64,000 bases of DNA from Bacteroides reticulotermitis JCM 10512 (GTDB lineage Bacteria > Bacteroidota > Bacteroidia > Bacteroidales > Bacteroidaceae). A program made the position numbers and the translations under genes. The stretch is taken from contig NZ_BAIV01000001.1 in NCBI RefSeq assembly GCF_000517545.1, positions 124,001 to 188,000 of the forward strand, given 5' to 3'. Under the pieces are notes generated by a model, which searched no databases, had not been told where the DNA came from, and worked only from the letters and a program-made list of their open reading frames with translations. Below are positions 21,060 through 30,178 of the stretch, piece after piece. Each line of letters opens with the position of its first letter. The first letter of the stretch is position 1.

Positions 21060-22259
21060 ATGAAGATGAAAAAACTTAAGAGTTTGTGTTGGGTATGGAT
21101 GTGTGCGATGTTAGTTTTTTTAGTTGCTTGTGATGGGGAAGATGGAGACAAAAATATCATTTTCTCTGATTCCAAGGATAAGAAACAAACAATTGCTGCT
21201 TCTGAAACTGGAAGTGAGGTTACGTTTGTCGCTCTTGCCGATTGGCAAGCAAGCGTGGTAAATGGAGCTAGTACACGTGATGCTGCTACTACAAAATGGA
21301 TTACAATAAATCCAGATCATGGGGCAGCCGGTACTCATACGATAAATATAACATTGCTCCCTAATTATACAGAATCCGACCGGTCTGCAACGATTAAAGT
21401 AGTCTGTGGTGGGGAAACTGTTTCTATTTCAGTAACTCAGGAGAAAAAGAAGGATGGAGAACTTGTTGAGCCTACGCCAACAGTGAGGTGGTTGGTGGAT
21501 AAAATTGAATATACTGAATATTACATAACGCCATCAAATACGGTTATAAACTTTGCGTATGACCAAGATGGTCGTGTGGCACATATAGAAGAGAAGTTTG
21601 AAGATGGAGAAATGAATTCATTTACGTATACATATGCGGGACAGGAAATAAAAGAGCAAATAAAGTATACGGAATCATATTATGGTGAATATAACGAAGT
21701 TAATGGTAAAATAGACTACGTGCTTGATAGTCGGGGAAGAGTCGTTAGTTGGGTTAGTGAATTTCCTGGGGATTCTAAAGGTGAAACTGATATAGACAGC
21801 GGCGTACTTGAATACAGTGCCGATGGCTATTTGAAGCGGTTTGTAACAACTTACGGATACAACTCGTCCGATTGGGCTAGTGCATTTGTTTGGGAAAATG
21901 ATAATTTGATTCGTGCGGATAATGATGGTGATGTTTCAACTATGGAATATGGTACAGAATTGAATAATTTGGAGATTAATCTAGATTTTAACTGGCTTCT
22001 TCTTGAGACAGAATGGTTAGATAATGCTGTTTTTGACGGAGAGGAAAGGTTTAAACTGGTCGCTCCTTTGGGAAGGCGAAGCAAATACTATATGACCAAA
22101 GAACAAGGGCATAGCCACTATGACAAAGGGCATTATGCCCGCTCATATGAATTTGATGAGTTTAATCGCCCATCAAAGATAACTGTGATGTATGTAGCGG
22201 AAGATGGATCTAAAGAACCAGCTACGGTTGCTACAATAAGCTATACTCAGAATAGATAA
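21060..22259 (+). CDS. BACON-domain lipoprotein
   Basis: A 399-residue predicted surface lipoprotein: signal peptide with lipobox FLVAC (Cys near residue 24). A BACON-type Ig-like domain follows (ADWQASV...WITINPDHGAAGTHTINITLLPNYTESDRSATIKV). A C-terminal region rich in YxxDxxGR-like turns (YDQDGRVAHIEEKF, YVLDSRGRVVSWV) suggests a DUF4595-like fold. BACON domains are thought to bind carbohydrate or mucin. It is paralogous to the next gene. The palindrome at 20922 suggests control by the upstream two-component system. Confidence 0.82.
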   Translation: MKMKKLKSLCWVWMCAMLVFLVACDGEDGDKNIIFSDSKDKKQTIAASETGSEVTFVALADWQASVVNGASTRDAATTKWITINPDHGAAGTHTINITLLPNYTESDRSATIKVVCGGETVSISVTQEKKKDGELVEPTPTVRWLVDKIEYTEYYITPSNTVINFAYDQDGRVAHIEEKFEDGEMNSFTYTYAGQEIKEQIKYTESYYGEYNEVNGKIDYVLDSRGRVVSWVSEFPGDSKGETDIDSGVLEYSADGYLKRFVTTYGYNSSDWASAFVWENDNLIRADNDGDVSTMEYGTELNNLEINLDFNWLLLETEWLDNAVFDGEERFKLVAPLGRRSKYYMTKEQGHSHYDKGHYARSYEFDEFNRPSKITVMYVAEDGSKEPATVATISYTQNR

Positions 22260-22263
22260 GGAG

Positions 22264-22301
22264 CAAGGCTTCGGTTAATTAATCAATTAGCTGGAGCCTT
22301 G
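22264..22301 (+). terminator. Hairpin between the two BACON lipoprotein genes
   Basis: The outer arms CAAGGCT/AGCCTTG and inner TTAATT/AATTA pair with mismatches. The T content after it is modest. Confidence 0.5.
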
Positions 22302-22368
22302 TAGTAAATCTATTGATACGTATATACCTTGTGTGTATATTAAAAATAACATATAATAAATATAGGAA

Positions 22369-23934
22369 ATGAAGAAACATATATTTTTTGTTTTATTGGC
22401 AGTTTTCGCATTCGTGAGCTGCAGCGAAGATGATGCTTCATTTGAAGATGAAATCACTCTTCCTAAAAAAGAACAGGCTAACCAAACAGCTTTTGCTGAT
22501 GATGGTGATACTGGCGGTGGATTTATGTTCGTAGCCAAAAGTGCATGGAGTGCTGCGGTTAGTGAAACAACGGCTTCTCGCCCGGCAAAGGTTCGTGGTG
22601 CAGCAAGCAGCAATGAAGTGAGTTGGCTCAAGCTAAGCTTGAATGGGAAAGAAGCCTATGAAGGCGATGCAGGTACTATTACGCTTGCCATTGTTCTTGA
22701 ACCCAATTACTCGGGTAAGACGCGATCTGCCAAGATTGTAATAACATGTGGAAAAGCTAAAATAGAAGTATCTGTTACGCAGGAAGGTGAAACCGAGAAA
22801 GGAGAGGTACCAACTGATCCATATCCTGTGACCGGTTTGAATCTGAGTCAATCGACACTTTCGTTGGATTTGAATTCTACTCATACCTTAACAGCTTCAG
22901 TAATACCTTCTAACGCTACTATCCAGACGGTGGTATGGAGTAGCAATAATCCTGAAGTTGCGACAGTTGATCCTGCAACGGGACTTGTGACTGCCATTAG
23001 TGCCGGTTATGCTACTGTTACAGCGCAATCTACTGTTTACGAAACAATCACTGCTACCTGTGAACTTACTGTGAATGATCCGGCTGTGCCACAGGACAAG
23101 TTGATAAAAAGTATAGCTATTAAGGGATTTAACGCGATGTATCAAGAAGACTATTCCCATCGCTGGGAAGTGACTTATGATAATCGGAATAGGGTAGTAA
23201 GATATGAAGAAACGTTGGATGAGTATGCTTTGTATACTTTTGAATATCCCAATAATTCACAAGTAATAATGAACGATTATGCCAAAGGAAATGATGAACC
23301 TCCTTCAATAACTACTGCTTATTTAAATGAAAACGGTTACATTACAAAGTGGTCTTATTCTTATGACCTCTATAATTCATATGCCTATAATAATGGTTAT
23401 ATTACTAAGCGGGCTAGAAATGGAAAAATAGGGACGGAATATGATTGGGAGAATGGGAATCTTGTAAGACAGCGTTATATCCACTCTAATGATTCTTATT
23501 ATAAAGAATCATTTTATCCCGCTTTTGAGAAGTATATGTATACTGACTATCCAAATGAAAAAGAAAACCTTGATCTAAATATGTTACTGAGTGGTGATTA
23601 TGAACTTGAGGATGGTTTCTTCGGGATATTGGGAATTATGGGCAAGCGTAGTGCAAATTTATTGTCTGGAGACTACCATGAAGCAGGAGGGTATGGAGGA
23701 GGTATATCGGAAGGGCAGAACTTCTATTATATTTCCAGAGTTGTGGGAACAAAAGCCTCTTATAAATTTGACAAAGAAGGTTATGTTAGCGAAATCAAGA
23801 GTACTGTAGACTGGGAAGACTATAAAGTATTTGTTAAAATGGGGGAAGATGGAATGCATACTGAAACAGGAGAAGAAGAATTAATAAAGAGCTACTCATA
23901 TGACTATACGTATACAATTACGTATACCAAATAA
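22369..23934 (+). CDS. BACON plus Big_2 (Ig-like) lipoprotein, paralogue of preceding gene
   Basis: A 521-residue lipoprotein (lipobox FVSCS, Cys near residue 18). The order is: a BACON domain (SAWSAAV...WLKLSLNGKEAYEGDAGTITLAIVLEPNYSGKTRSAKIVI), a bacterial Ig-like Big_2 domain (VTGLNLSQSTLSLDLNSTHTLTASV...NPEVATVDPATGLVTAISAG), and a C-terminal DUF4595-like region aligning with the preceding protein (NLDLNMLL against INLDFNWLL; GIMGKRS against PLGRRS). Compared with its neighbour it has gained a Big_2 domain. It is likely surface exposed; the ligand is unknown. Confidence 0.85.
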   Translation: MKKHIFFVLLAVFAFVSCSEDDASFEDEITLPKKEQANQTAFADDGDTGGGFMFVAKSAWSAAVSETTASRPAKVRGAASSNEVSWLKLSLNGKEAYEGDAGTITLAIVLEPNYSGKTRSAKIVITCGKAKIEVSVTQEGETEKGEVPTDPYPVTGLNLSQSTLSLDLNSTHTLTASVIPSNATIQTVVWSSNNPEVATVDPATGLVTAISAGYATVTAQSTVYETITATCELTVNDPAVPQDKLIKSIAIKGFNAMYQEDYSHRWEVTYDNRNRVVRYEETLDEYALYTFEYPNNSQVIMNDYAKGNDEPPSITTAYLNENGYITKWSYSYDLYNSYAYNNGYITKRARNGKIGTEYDWENGNLVRQRYIHSNDSYYKESFYPAFEKYMYTDYPNEKENLDLNMLLSGDYELEDGFFGILGIMGKRSANLLSGDYHEAGGYGGGISEGQNFYYISRVVGTKASYKFDKEGYVSEIKSTVDWEDYKVFVKMGEDGMHTETGEEELIKSYSYDYTYTITYTK

Positions 23935-23960
23935 ATTTATTCTTTAAAATTTTAATGTAG

Positions 23961-24009
23961 AAAGTCAATGCATCACACCGGATAAAAGATTCGGGTGATG
24001 CGTTGGCTT
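23961..24009 (+). terminator. Hairpin after second BACON lipoprotein gene
   Basis: The arms AAGTCAATGCATCACACCG and CGGGTGATGCGTTGGCTT pair with a few mismatches around a loop at about 23982-23990, and TCTTTGATT follows. Confidence 0.6.
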
Positions 24010-24055
24010 CTTTGATTATGCCTGCCCATTTTCTCTTTCGACGAATTATTTTCCT

Positions 24056-24063
24056 TATTTTTG
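24056..24063 (+). promoter_or_regulatory. Candidate -7 element for ybaK
   Basis: TATTTTTG matches TAnnTTTG, 34 bases before the ATG at 24098. Confidence 0.45.
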
Positions 24064-24097
24064 TATCGGGTAAAATGAATACTATATAAACGAAGAT

Positions 24098-24577
24098 ATG
24101 AAAATCAATAAAACCAATGCAGCACGTTTGCTGGATAAAGCTAAAATCGCTTATGAACTAATCCCCTACGAAGTAGACGAACATGATTTGAGTGCCGTAC
24201 ACGTAGCGGCTAATCTGGGTGAAAACATCGATCAGGTATTTAAAACGCTCGTGTTGCATGGAGATAAAAGCGGCTATTTTGTTTGCATCATCCCTGGCGA
24301 ACACGAAGTCGACTTGAAGCTTGCGGCTAAAGCTTCAGGTAATAAGAAATGCGACCTAATACCGATGAAAGAGCTTTTACCACTTACCGGATATATCCGG
24401 GGAGGTTGTTCGCCTATCGGAATGAAAAAGCATTTTCCGACTTATATTCATGAGACTTGCAGTGCGTTTTCGCATATTTATGTAAGTGCGGGTGTGCGGG
24501 GACTTCAGATTAAGATAGCTCCGAATGATTTAATCCGCGAAGTACGGGCAGAAATATGCAGTTTATTTGAGGAATAA
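24098..24577 (+). CDS. ybaK: Cys-tRNA(Pro)/Cys-tRNA(Cys) deacylase YbaK
   Basis: A 159-residue single-domain YbaK/EbsC protein that hydrolyses mischarged Cys-tRNA(Pro). The family features are visible: N-terminal NAARLLDKAKIAYELIPYE, the K in VFKTLVLHG used in catalysis, and the GGCSPIGMKK loop. Length is normal. A candidate promoter precedes it and it appears monocistronic. Confidence 0.93.
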   Translation: MKINKTNAARLLDKAKIAYELIPYEVDEHDLSAVHVAANLGENIDQVFKTLVLHGDKSGYFVCIIPGEHEVDLKLAAKASGNKKCDLIPMKELLPLTGYIRGGCSPIGMKKHFPTYIHETCSAFSHIYVSAGVRGLQIKIAPNDLIREVRAEICSLFEE

Positions 24578-24599
24578 ACTCTGAAAAAGTATATATTTG
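24566..24599 (+). promoter_or_regulatory. Candidate promoter for POT transporter
   Basis: TTTG (24566-24569) and TATATTTG (24592-24599) are separated by 22 bases, near the usual 19-21. The ATG is at 24653. Confidence 0.55.
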
Positions 24600-24652
24600 C
24601 ATAATATATGTGATACAGACAATTGAATCATTAATTTAATAACTTATATTGT

Positions 24653-26170
24653 ATGTTTAACAAACACCCTAAAGGACTGATAGCAGCCGCTCTAGCCAAT
24701 CTTGGCGAACGCTTTGGCTTCTATACCATGATGGCAATCCTTGTACTTTTCTTGCAGGCCAAGTTTGGAATGAACGGAAAAGAAGCAGGATTTATTTATT
24801 CTACTTTTTATTTCTCTATTTACATTCTTGCTTTAGTTGGCGGTATCATTGCCGATAGAACACGAAACTACAAAGGCACTATTTTGACGGGAATTGTTTT
24901 GATGGCAGTAGGCTATCTGTTATTGGCTATTCCTTCGCCTACACCGGTTAGCGACCGGACATTCTATTTGGTGATTACTTGTACCAGCTTGTTTGTTATT
25001 GCATTTGGTAACGGATTATTCAAAGGAAACCTTCAGGCCCTGGTCGGTCAGATGTATGATAATCCGCAATATGCCAATATGCGCGACTCAGGATTCTCCC
25101 TGTTTTATATGTTTATTAATATCGGTGCTATTTTTGCTCCGTTTGCTGCCGTAGGGGTGCGTAACTGGTGGTTGTCCACCTTTGGTTATAGCTACAACGC
25201 CGATCTTCCCGCATTATGTCACGGACAGTTAGCCGGCACTTTGACGCCCGAAGCTACTGAAACCTATCACACACTAGTAACAAACGCATCTTCTGCTCCG
25301 GTACAAGATTATACAGCTTTTGCTTCTGACTATTTGAATGTGTTTACGACTGGTTTCCACTATGCATTTGGTGTAGCTATTATTGCTATGGCTGTTTCTT
25401 TGACTATCTACCTGTTGAATAAGAAGAGTTTTCCGGATCCGAGCAAGAAAGCGTCGGCTGCTTCTTCTGAATCTGCAGAAGTTGTTGAAATGGGTGTTCA
25501 GGAAGTTAGACAACGCATCTATGCTCTATTTGCAGTGTTTGGTGTTGTTATCTTCTTCTGGTTCTCGTTCCACCAGAACGGTTTGACTTTGACTTACTTT
25601 GCCAAAGAGTATACCGATTTGAATCTGTTTGGCATGCCTATCTCGGCCGAATTGTTCCAATCGCTGAACCCATTCTTTGTTGTGTTCCTGACTCCTGTGA
25701 TTATGGCTATTTTTGCCAGTCAGCGTAGACGTGGTAAAGAACCTTCCACACCCAAGAAGATCGCAATTGGTATGGGAATCGCTGCTTTAGGTTTTGTCGT
25801 GATGGCTGTTGGATCTTATTTTGCCAACCTGCCGTTGCACAAAGATATTATTGCTGTCGGAACTTCTCCGGTGAAAGTAACCCCATTCTTATTAATGTTG
25901 ACATACCTGATTCTGACCGTTGCCGAGTTGTACATCTCTCCACTTGGAATCTCGTTTGTGTCTAAAGTAGCTCCACCGAAATACCAAGGTATTATGCAAG
26001 GTGGATGGTTGGGTGCAACCGCCATTGGTAACCAGTTATTGGTAATTGGTGCAATTCTTTACGAATCAATACCTATTTGGATGACGTGGACTGTATTTGT
26101 AGTAGCTTGTACGATTTCAATGCTTACGATGATCTTTATGCTTAAGTGGCTCGAACGAGTCGCGAAGTAA
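24653..26170 (+). CDS. POT/PTR2-family proton-dependent peptide transporter
   Basis: A 505-residue inner-membrane transporter with 12-14 hydrophobic segments. The POT signature LGERFGFYTMMAIL (ExxER-type proton/peptide motif) is at the start. GGIIADR follows, and the second family signature FSLFYMFINIGAIFAPF is near residue 150. The family imports di- and tripeptides with protons, fitting a peptide-fermenting gut bacterium. It is flanked by its own promoter-like site and a strong terminator. Confidence 0.93.
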   Translation: MFNKHPKGLIAAALANLGERFGFYTMMAILVLFLQAKFGMNGKEAGFIYSTFYFSIYILALVGGIIADRTRNYKGTILTGIVLMAVGYLLLAIPSPTPVSDRTFYLVITCTSLFVIAFGNGLFKGNLQALVGQMYDNPQYANMRDSGFSLFYMFINIGAIFAPFAAVGVRNWWLSTFGYSYNADLPALCHGQLAGTLTPEATETYHTLVTNASSAPVQDYTAFASDYLNVFTTGFHYAFGVAIIAMAVSLTIYLLNKKSFPDPSKKASAASSESAEVVEMGVQEVRQRIYALFAVFGVVIFFWFSFHQNGLTLTYFAKEYTDLNLFGMPISAELFQSLNPFFVVFLTPVIMAIFASQRRRGKEPSTPKKIAIGMGIAALGFVVMAVGSYFANLPLHKDIIAVGTSPVKVTPFLLMLTYLILTVAELYISPLGISFVSKVAPPKYQGIMQGGWLGATAIGNQLLVIGAILYESIPIWMTWTVFVVACTISMLTMIFMLKWLERVAK

Positions 26171-26194
26171 CCCCATCGCAATATTCTCAATACG

Positions 26195-26243
26195 GAGCCC
26201 CGGATAAGCAGTGGTCGATTGCCACAATGCTTATCCGGGGCTC
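26195..26243. terminator. Terminator between convergent POT and GNAT genes
   Basis: The 16-bp arms GAGCCCCGGATAAGCA (26195-26210) and 26228-26243 are perfectly complementary around an internal TGG/CCA pair. Confidence 0.85.
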
Positions 26244-26271
26244 TGCGTTTAATGGGTGTCGACGAATTGAA

Positions 26272-26769
26272 TCAAATATCCAATCCCATGATGTAGTCGT
26301 TCATATAATATCCGTTTCCAATCGGAAAATCACCCTCACGCAGCTTCCTCATTCCCATACGCTCGTAAAACTGCAATGCTTTATTATTTCGATTGACGTT
26401 AAGTTCCATCAGGCAGGGTTCAGGATGAACGCTTTTGATATATTTCACCGCTTCCCGAAATAAGAAACTACCGCAATGAATTCCCTGGAAAGAGGGGAGT
26501 ACGTATATCTTCTGAAGGTGATATATTCCTTTCTCCTGAGCTTGCACGGATAGATAACCGCAAGGCGATTCTCCTTTATAGGCAATGAAGTAGACGTGAC
26601 CCTCTTCTTGCATTTGTTTCCGGATATTGTCGGGTGCGTACATCCATTCCATCATATAGACAAGTTGCTCGGAAGACAGAAGTTCGCGGTACGTGGCCGG
26701 AAAAACTTCGCTGGCCATTTCATTTATCAGGTGACAGTCGTCGACTGTTGCTCGGCGGATCGTAAGCAT
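26272..26769 (-). CDS. GNAT-family N-acetyltransferase
   Basis: A 165-residue acetyltransferase. The start is taken at the Met of MLTIRRATVDDCHLINEMA, the normal GNAT opening. The open frame extends 12 codons upstream to 26805, without family similarity. The acetyl-CoA loop is visible in IYVLPSFQGIHCGSFLF (Q-G-x-x-x-G), and the C-terminal NKALQFYERMGMRK is typical. The substrate is unknown. Confidence 0.88.
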   Translation of the reverse strand: MLTIRRATVDDCHLINEMASEVFPATYRELLSSEQLVYMMEWMYAPDNIRKQMQEEGHVYFIAYKGESPCGYLSVQAQEKGIYHLQKIYVLPSFQGIHCGSFLFREAVKYIKSVHPEPCLMELNVNRNNKALQFYERMGMRKLREGDFPIGNGYYMNDYIMGLDI

Positions 26770-26865
26770 AAATAATAGTATTTTTAGTTTGGCAAATGTA
26801 GGCATTATTTCTTTTTGTGCGAGTTATTCAGTCTTTTTATATTTAATAAATATTAAATTATAGTA

Positions 26866-26903
26866 CTATGTGATACAAGGTACATAGGCAATACATATAT
26901 TTG
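26866..26903 (+). promoter_or_regulatory. padR promoter with PadR-like operator dyad
   Basis: CTATGT (26866-26871) and ACATAG (26882-26887) form a perfect dyad with a 10-base spacer. The -7 element TATATTTG follows at 26896-26903. PadR proteins are known to bind ATGT...ACAT dyads, and this one covers the -33 region, so autorepression is likely (inference). Confidence 0.6.
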
Positions 26904-26923
26904 CATTGTAAATACGAAATGTT

Positions 26924-27250
26924 ATGAATGTAGATAATGTAAAATCGCAGATGCGTAAAGGAATGTTGGAGTATTGCATCATGCTTCTACTCCATCAAGA
27001 GCCGGCATACGCCTCAGACATCATTATGAAGCTGAAAGACGCCCGGCTGATTGTAGTAGAAGGAACTCTGTATCCACTGCTGACTCGTTTGAAAAACGAT
27101 GATCTGTTAAATTATGAGTGGGTAGAATCCACACAAGGACCGCCGCGTAAGTACTATCGGTTGACAGAAAAAGGAGAAGTCTTTCTGGGTGAATTGGAAT
27201 CGGCCTGGGGAGAACTGAATGAAACAGTAAATCATATTGCAAATAAATAG
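26924..27250 (+). CDS. PadR-family transcriptional regulator
   Basis: A 108-residue winged-helix repressor: KGMLEYCIMLLLHQEPAYASDIIMKLKDA, the wing region VEGTLYPLLTRLKNDDLL, and YYRLTEKGEVFLGEL. It is 24 bases before the PspC gene, a pairing common in Bacteroidales, so it probably controls that envelope-stress gene and itself. Confidence 0.92.
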   Translation: MNVDNVKSQMRKGMLEYCIMLLLHQEPAYASDIIMKLKDARLIVVEGTLYPLLTRLKNDDLLNYEWVESTQGPPRKYYRLTEKGEVFLGELESAWGELNETVNHIANK

Positions 27251-27274
27251 TTGGACTAAAAAAAAGAAATAGCG

Positions 27275-28365
27275 ATGAAAAAAACTTTGACTGTTAACTT
27301 AGGTGGCGCTGTTTATCACATTGATGAAGATGCCTATCGCTTATTAGATGACTACTTGAATAATCTTCGTTTGCATTTTCGCAAACAACAAGGAGCCGAA
27401 GAGATTGTGAATGACATGGAGAATCGTATTGCCGAACTGTTTACCGAAAAGATAACAGCGAGCAAGCAGGTGGTCACCATTACCGACGTAGAAGAAGTGA
27501 TTGCGCGGATGGGCACTCCGGAAGACTTCGGTGATGCCGGTGAAAACGCTGAATCTTCTAAAGCAAAGGAAGGAGAAACGAAGCAAACTTACTATCGGAC
27601 TACGACCAGGCGTCGTTGTTTTCGCGATCCGGATAATAAGATGTTGGGCGGTGTAGCTGCTGGTCTGGCTGCTTATTTGGGCTGGGATCCCACTATTATG
27701 CGTATTGTGATGATTGCATTGATATTCTTGCCTTATTGCCCGATGATACTTGCGTATCTGCCTGCTGGATATTCATGCCGGAGGCACGGACAGCAGCCGA
27801 AAAACTGAGTATGCGTGGTGAAGCTGTCACGGTGGAAAACATTGGTAAAACAGTTACCGATGGATTTGAACGGGTAGCTGATGGAGTAAATAATTATGTG
27901 AATTCGGGTAAACCTCGTACTCTCTTGCAAAAGATAGGGGATGTTTTTGTAACAATCGTTGCCTTCCTCGTGAAGATATTTTTAGTAGCGGTGATAATTG
28001 TTTTCTGTCCGGTGCTTTTCCTGCTAGCTATCGTTCTGGTGGCTCTAGTAGTGGCTTTGATAGCAGTTGCAATTGGTGGGGGAGCTTTGCTTTTCGAGTT
28101 GTTGCCCTCTGTCAATTGGATGCCTGTAGCTACGGTTTCACCTCTGATGACTGTAGCAGGAACAATGGCAGGAATACTTTTGATCGGAATCCCATTGGCC
28201 GGTTTGGCTTATGGAATACTTCGTCAACTCTTTCATTGGCAACCGATGGGGGCTATTCTTAAGTGGACATTATTTATTTTATGGCTTTTGGGTCTAGTTT
28301 TGTTTATCTTTAACCTGTCGGCACTCGGATGGCAATTTCCTTTATATGGGCTTCATGTCATTTAA
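27275..28365 (+). CDS. PspC-domain membrane protein, one frameshift
   Basis: The N-terminal cytoplasmic part (about 100 residues, LGGAVYHIDEDAYRLLDDYL) is followed by the PspC motif CFRDPDNKMLGGVAAGLAAYLGWD and several membrane helices. The frame breaks around 27762-27768: one inserted base turns LPAGYS into a helix continuing WIFMPEARTAAEKL. Corrected length is about 363 residues. PspC proteins take part in envelope-stress responses. The upstream PadR gene probably controls it. Confidence 0.88.
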
Positions 28366-28450
28366 AGAACTATCCGGTTTAACATTCTGATAATAAATAA
28401 AATCGGAAGTTAAACTTTGAAAATAAGCGAAAGCTCCGATGTAATATTAG

Positions 28451-28489
28451 AAAAATGTGTCCTTGTAAATAGAAAAAGGGCACATTTTT
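28451..28489 (+). terminator. Terminator after pspC
   Basis: The arms AAAAATGTGTCCTT (28451-28464) and AAGGGCACATTTTT (28476-28489) pair with one G-U, and a T run ends the stem. Confidence 0.8.
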
Positions 28490-28492
28490 TGT

Positions 28493-28500
28493 TATGTTTG
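28493..28500 (+). promoter_or_regulatory. Candidate -7 element for MBL hydrolase gene
   Basis: TATGTTTG matches TAnnTTTG and lies directly after the terminator, 24 bases before the ATG at 28525. Confidence 0.45.
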
Positions 28501-28524
28501 TATCAGAACATTCAATAGATAGAA

Positions 28525-29523
28525 ATGGGTGAACATATATGTTTCAGGAGAAACGAACGACTGGCAACGGTTAATCCCTATTGGCGAGGGAATCCGATGG
28601 TGCGTGGACGTTATTTTAACAGACAGCATCGTTTCCGTCCGGGTATGGGTAATGTATTGAAATGGCGTCTGTCGCCTAATCCGCAGCGAAAGGAAAAGAA
28701 AACGGTAAAATGGGATCCGAAGGTGCATTATCTTCGCTCGTTGGATGCAGTCGTAGGTGATTCCTTGATTTGGTTAGGGCATAATTCCTTTTTTCTTCAA
28801 CTCGGAGGTAAAAGAATCATGTTCGATCCGGTTTTTGGAAGTATTCCTTTTGTGCGTAGGAAGAGTAATTTTCCTGCCAATCCCGACATCTTTACAAATA
28901 TCGATTATTTGTTGATCAGCCACGACCATTTTGATCATCTGGATAAACAGAGCGTAGGACGGTTGTTGAAGAATAATCCTCAAATGAAATTATTCTGCGG
29001 ACTAGGCACGGGTGAATTGGTGGCAAGTTGGTTTCCAGACATAGAGATGGTGGAAGCGGGATGGTATCAACAACTTGAAGACGAAGCGTTGAAAATAACT
29101 TTTCTGCCGGCTCAGCACTGGAGCAAACGCTCTGTGCGTGATGGGGGACAGCGTTTATGGGGAGCTTTCATGCTGCAAGCAAATGGTATTTCTCTTTATT
29201 ATAGTGGTGATACGGGATATGCGAGTCATTTTCGGGAAATACCCGATTTGTTTGGATCGCCGGATTACGCTCTATTGGGAATTGGCGCATACAAACCCCG
29301 TTGGTTTATGCGTCCCAACCACATATCGCCTCAGGAATCATTAATTGCGGCCGAAGAAATGCAAGCGGGACTTACTATCCCGATGCATTACGGAACCTTT
29401 GATTTGTCCGATGAGCCCCTGCATGACCCGCCTGAGGTATTTGCCGAAGAGGCAAAGAGAAAAAAGATTCGCGTGGAGATACCGCTGTTGGGCGAAATAG
29501 TAAAGCTGAACAGGCAGAAATAA
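28525..29523 (+). CDS. Metallo-beta-lactamase-fold hydrolase (NAPE-PLD/UlaG-like)
   Basis: A 332-residue cytoplasmic MBL-fold protein. The metal-binding motif is SHDHFDHLD (HxHxDH). Further ligands lie in LPAQHWS, YYSGDTGY and MHYGTFDL. The basic N-terminus and the RPNHISPQESL segment match the NAPE-PLD-like group, which hydrolyses phosphodiester or lactone bonds. The substrate cannot be set from sequence. The flavin reductase-like gene follows by 29 bases. Confidence 0.88.
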   Translation: MGEHICFRRNERLATVNPYWRGNPMVRGRYFNRQHRFRPGMGNVLKWRLSPNPQRKEKKTVKWDPKVHYLRSLDAVVGDSLIWLGHNSFFLQLGGKRIMFDPVFGSIPFVRRKSNFPANPDIFTNIDYLLISHDHFDHLDKQSVGRLLKNNPQMKLFCGLGTGELVASWFPDIEMVEAGWYQQLEDEALKITFLPAQHWSKRSVRDGGQRLWGAFMLQANGISLYYSGDTGYASHFREIPDLFGSPDYALLGIGAYKPRWFMRPNHISPQESLIAAEEMQAGLTIPMHYGTFDLSDEPLHDPPEVFAEEAKRKKIRVEIPLLGEIVKLNRQK

Positions 29524-29552
29524 CAATTATAAATCAGAAGGAGAATAATGCA

Positions 29553-30062
29553 ATGAAGAAGGTAGAGATTAAAGATTTGTCCGATAACTTTTTTGAAGCT
29601 ATTAGCAAAGAGTGGATGTTGGTGACAGCCGGTGATAAAGATAAATTCAATACAATGACAGCTAATTGGGGTGGTATTGGCTGGCTATGGAATAAACCGG
29701 TTGCTTTTGTTTTTATCCGCCCCGAAAGATATACGCATGAGTTTGTCGAACAAAGCGATCGCCTGACTCTTTCTTTTTTGGGTGAAGAAAATAAGAAGAT
29801 TCATGCCGTTTGCGGCTCCAAATCCGGACGCGATATAGATAAAGTAAAGGCAACCGGATTGGTTCCTGTCTTTACTGAACAGGGAAGTGTGCTCTTTGAA
29901 CAGTCCCGCTTAAGCCTGGAGTGCAAGAAATTATACACAGATATGATAAAGCCGGAACTTTTTTTAGACAAAGAATCGTTGGCAAAATGGTATGACGGTT
30001 CTCATGGCGGCTTTCATGAAATTTATATCGTTGAAATTGAACATGTTTGGAAGCGTGGCTAG
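29553..30062 (+). CDS. Flavin reductase-like FMN-binding protein
   Basis: A 169-residue split-barrel flavoprotein of the flavin_reduct group. MLVTAGDKDKFNTMTANWGGIGWLWNKPVAFVFIRPERYT carries the expected FMN-phosphate-contacting TANW and RPxRYT parts. Members reduce flavins or serve as small redox carriers. It is 29 bases after the MBL hydrolase gene and likely cotranscribed; a functional link is unproven. Confidence 0.88.
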   Translation: MKKVEIKDLSDNFFEAISKEWMLVTAGDKDKFNTMTANWGGIGWLWNKPVAFVFIRPERYTHEFVEQSDRLTLSFLGEENKKIHAVCGSKSGRDIDKVKATGLVPVFTEQGSVLFEQSRLSLECKKLYTDMIKPELFLDKESLAKWYDGSHGGFHEIYIVEIEHVWKRG

Positions 30063-30104
30063 TTCCTGCTCTAAGTTTAAAAGAAGATAAAAATAAAACA
30101 TATT

Positions 30105-30137
30105 TTTGTTTTATTCGTAGAAAAAACAGTATATTTA
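30105..30137 (+). promoter_or_regulatory. Candidate promoter for lipoprotein gene
   Basis: TTTG (30105-30108), 21 bases, then TATATTTA (30130-30137), which is one base off TAnnTTTG. Confidence 0.5.
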
Positions 30138-30178
30138 GTCGGTACAAATAGTAAAGCTAACACTAAACACTATGTATT

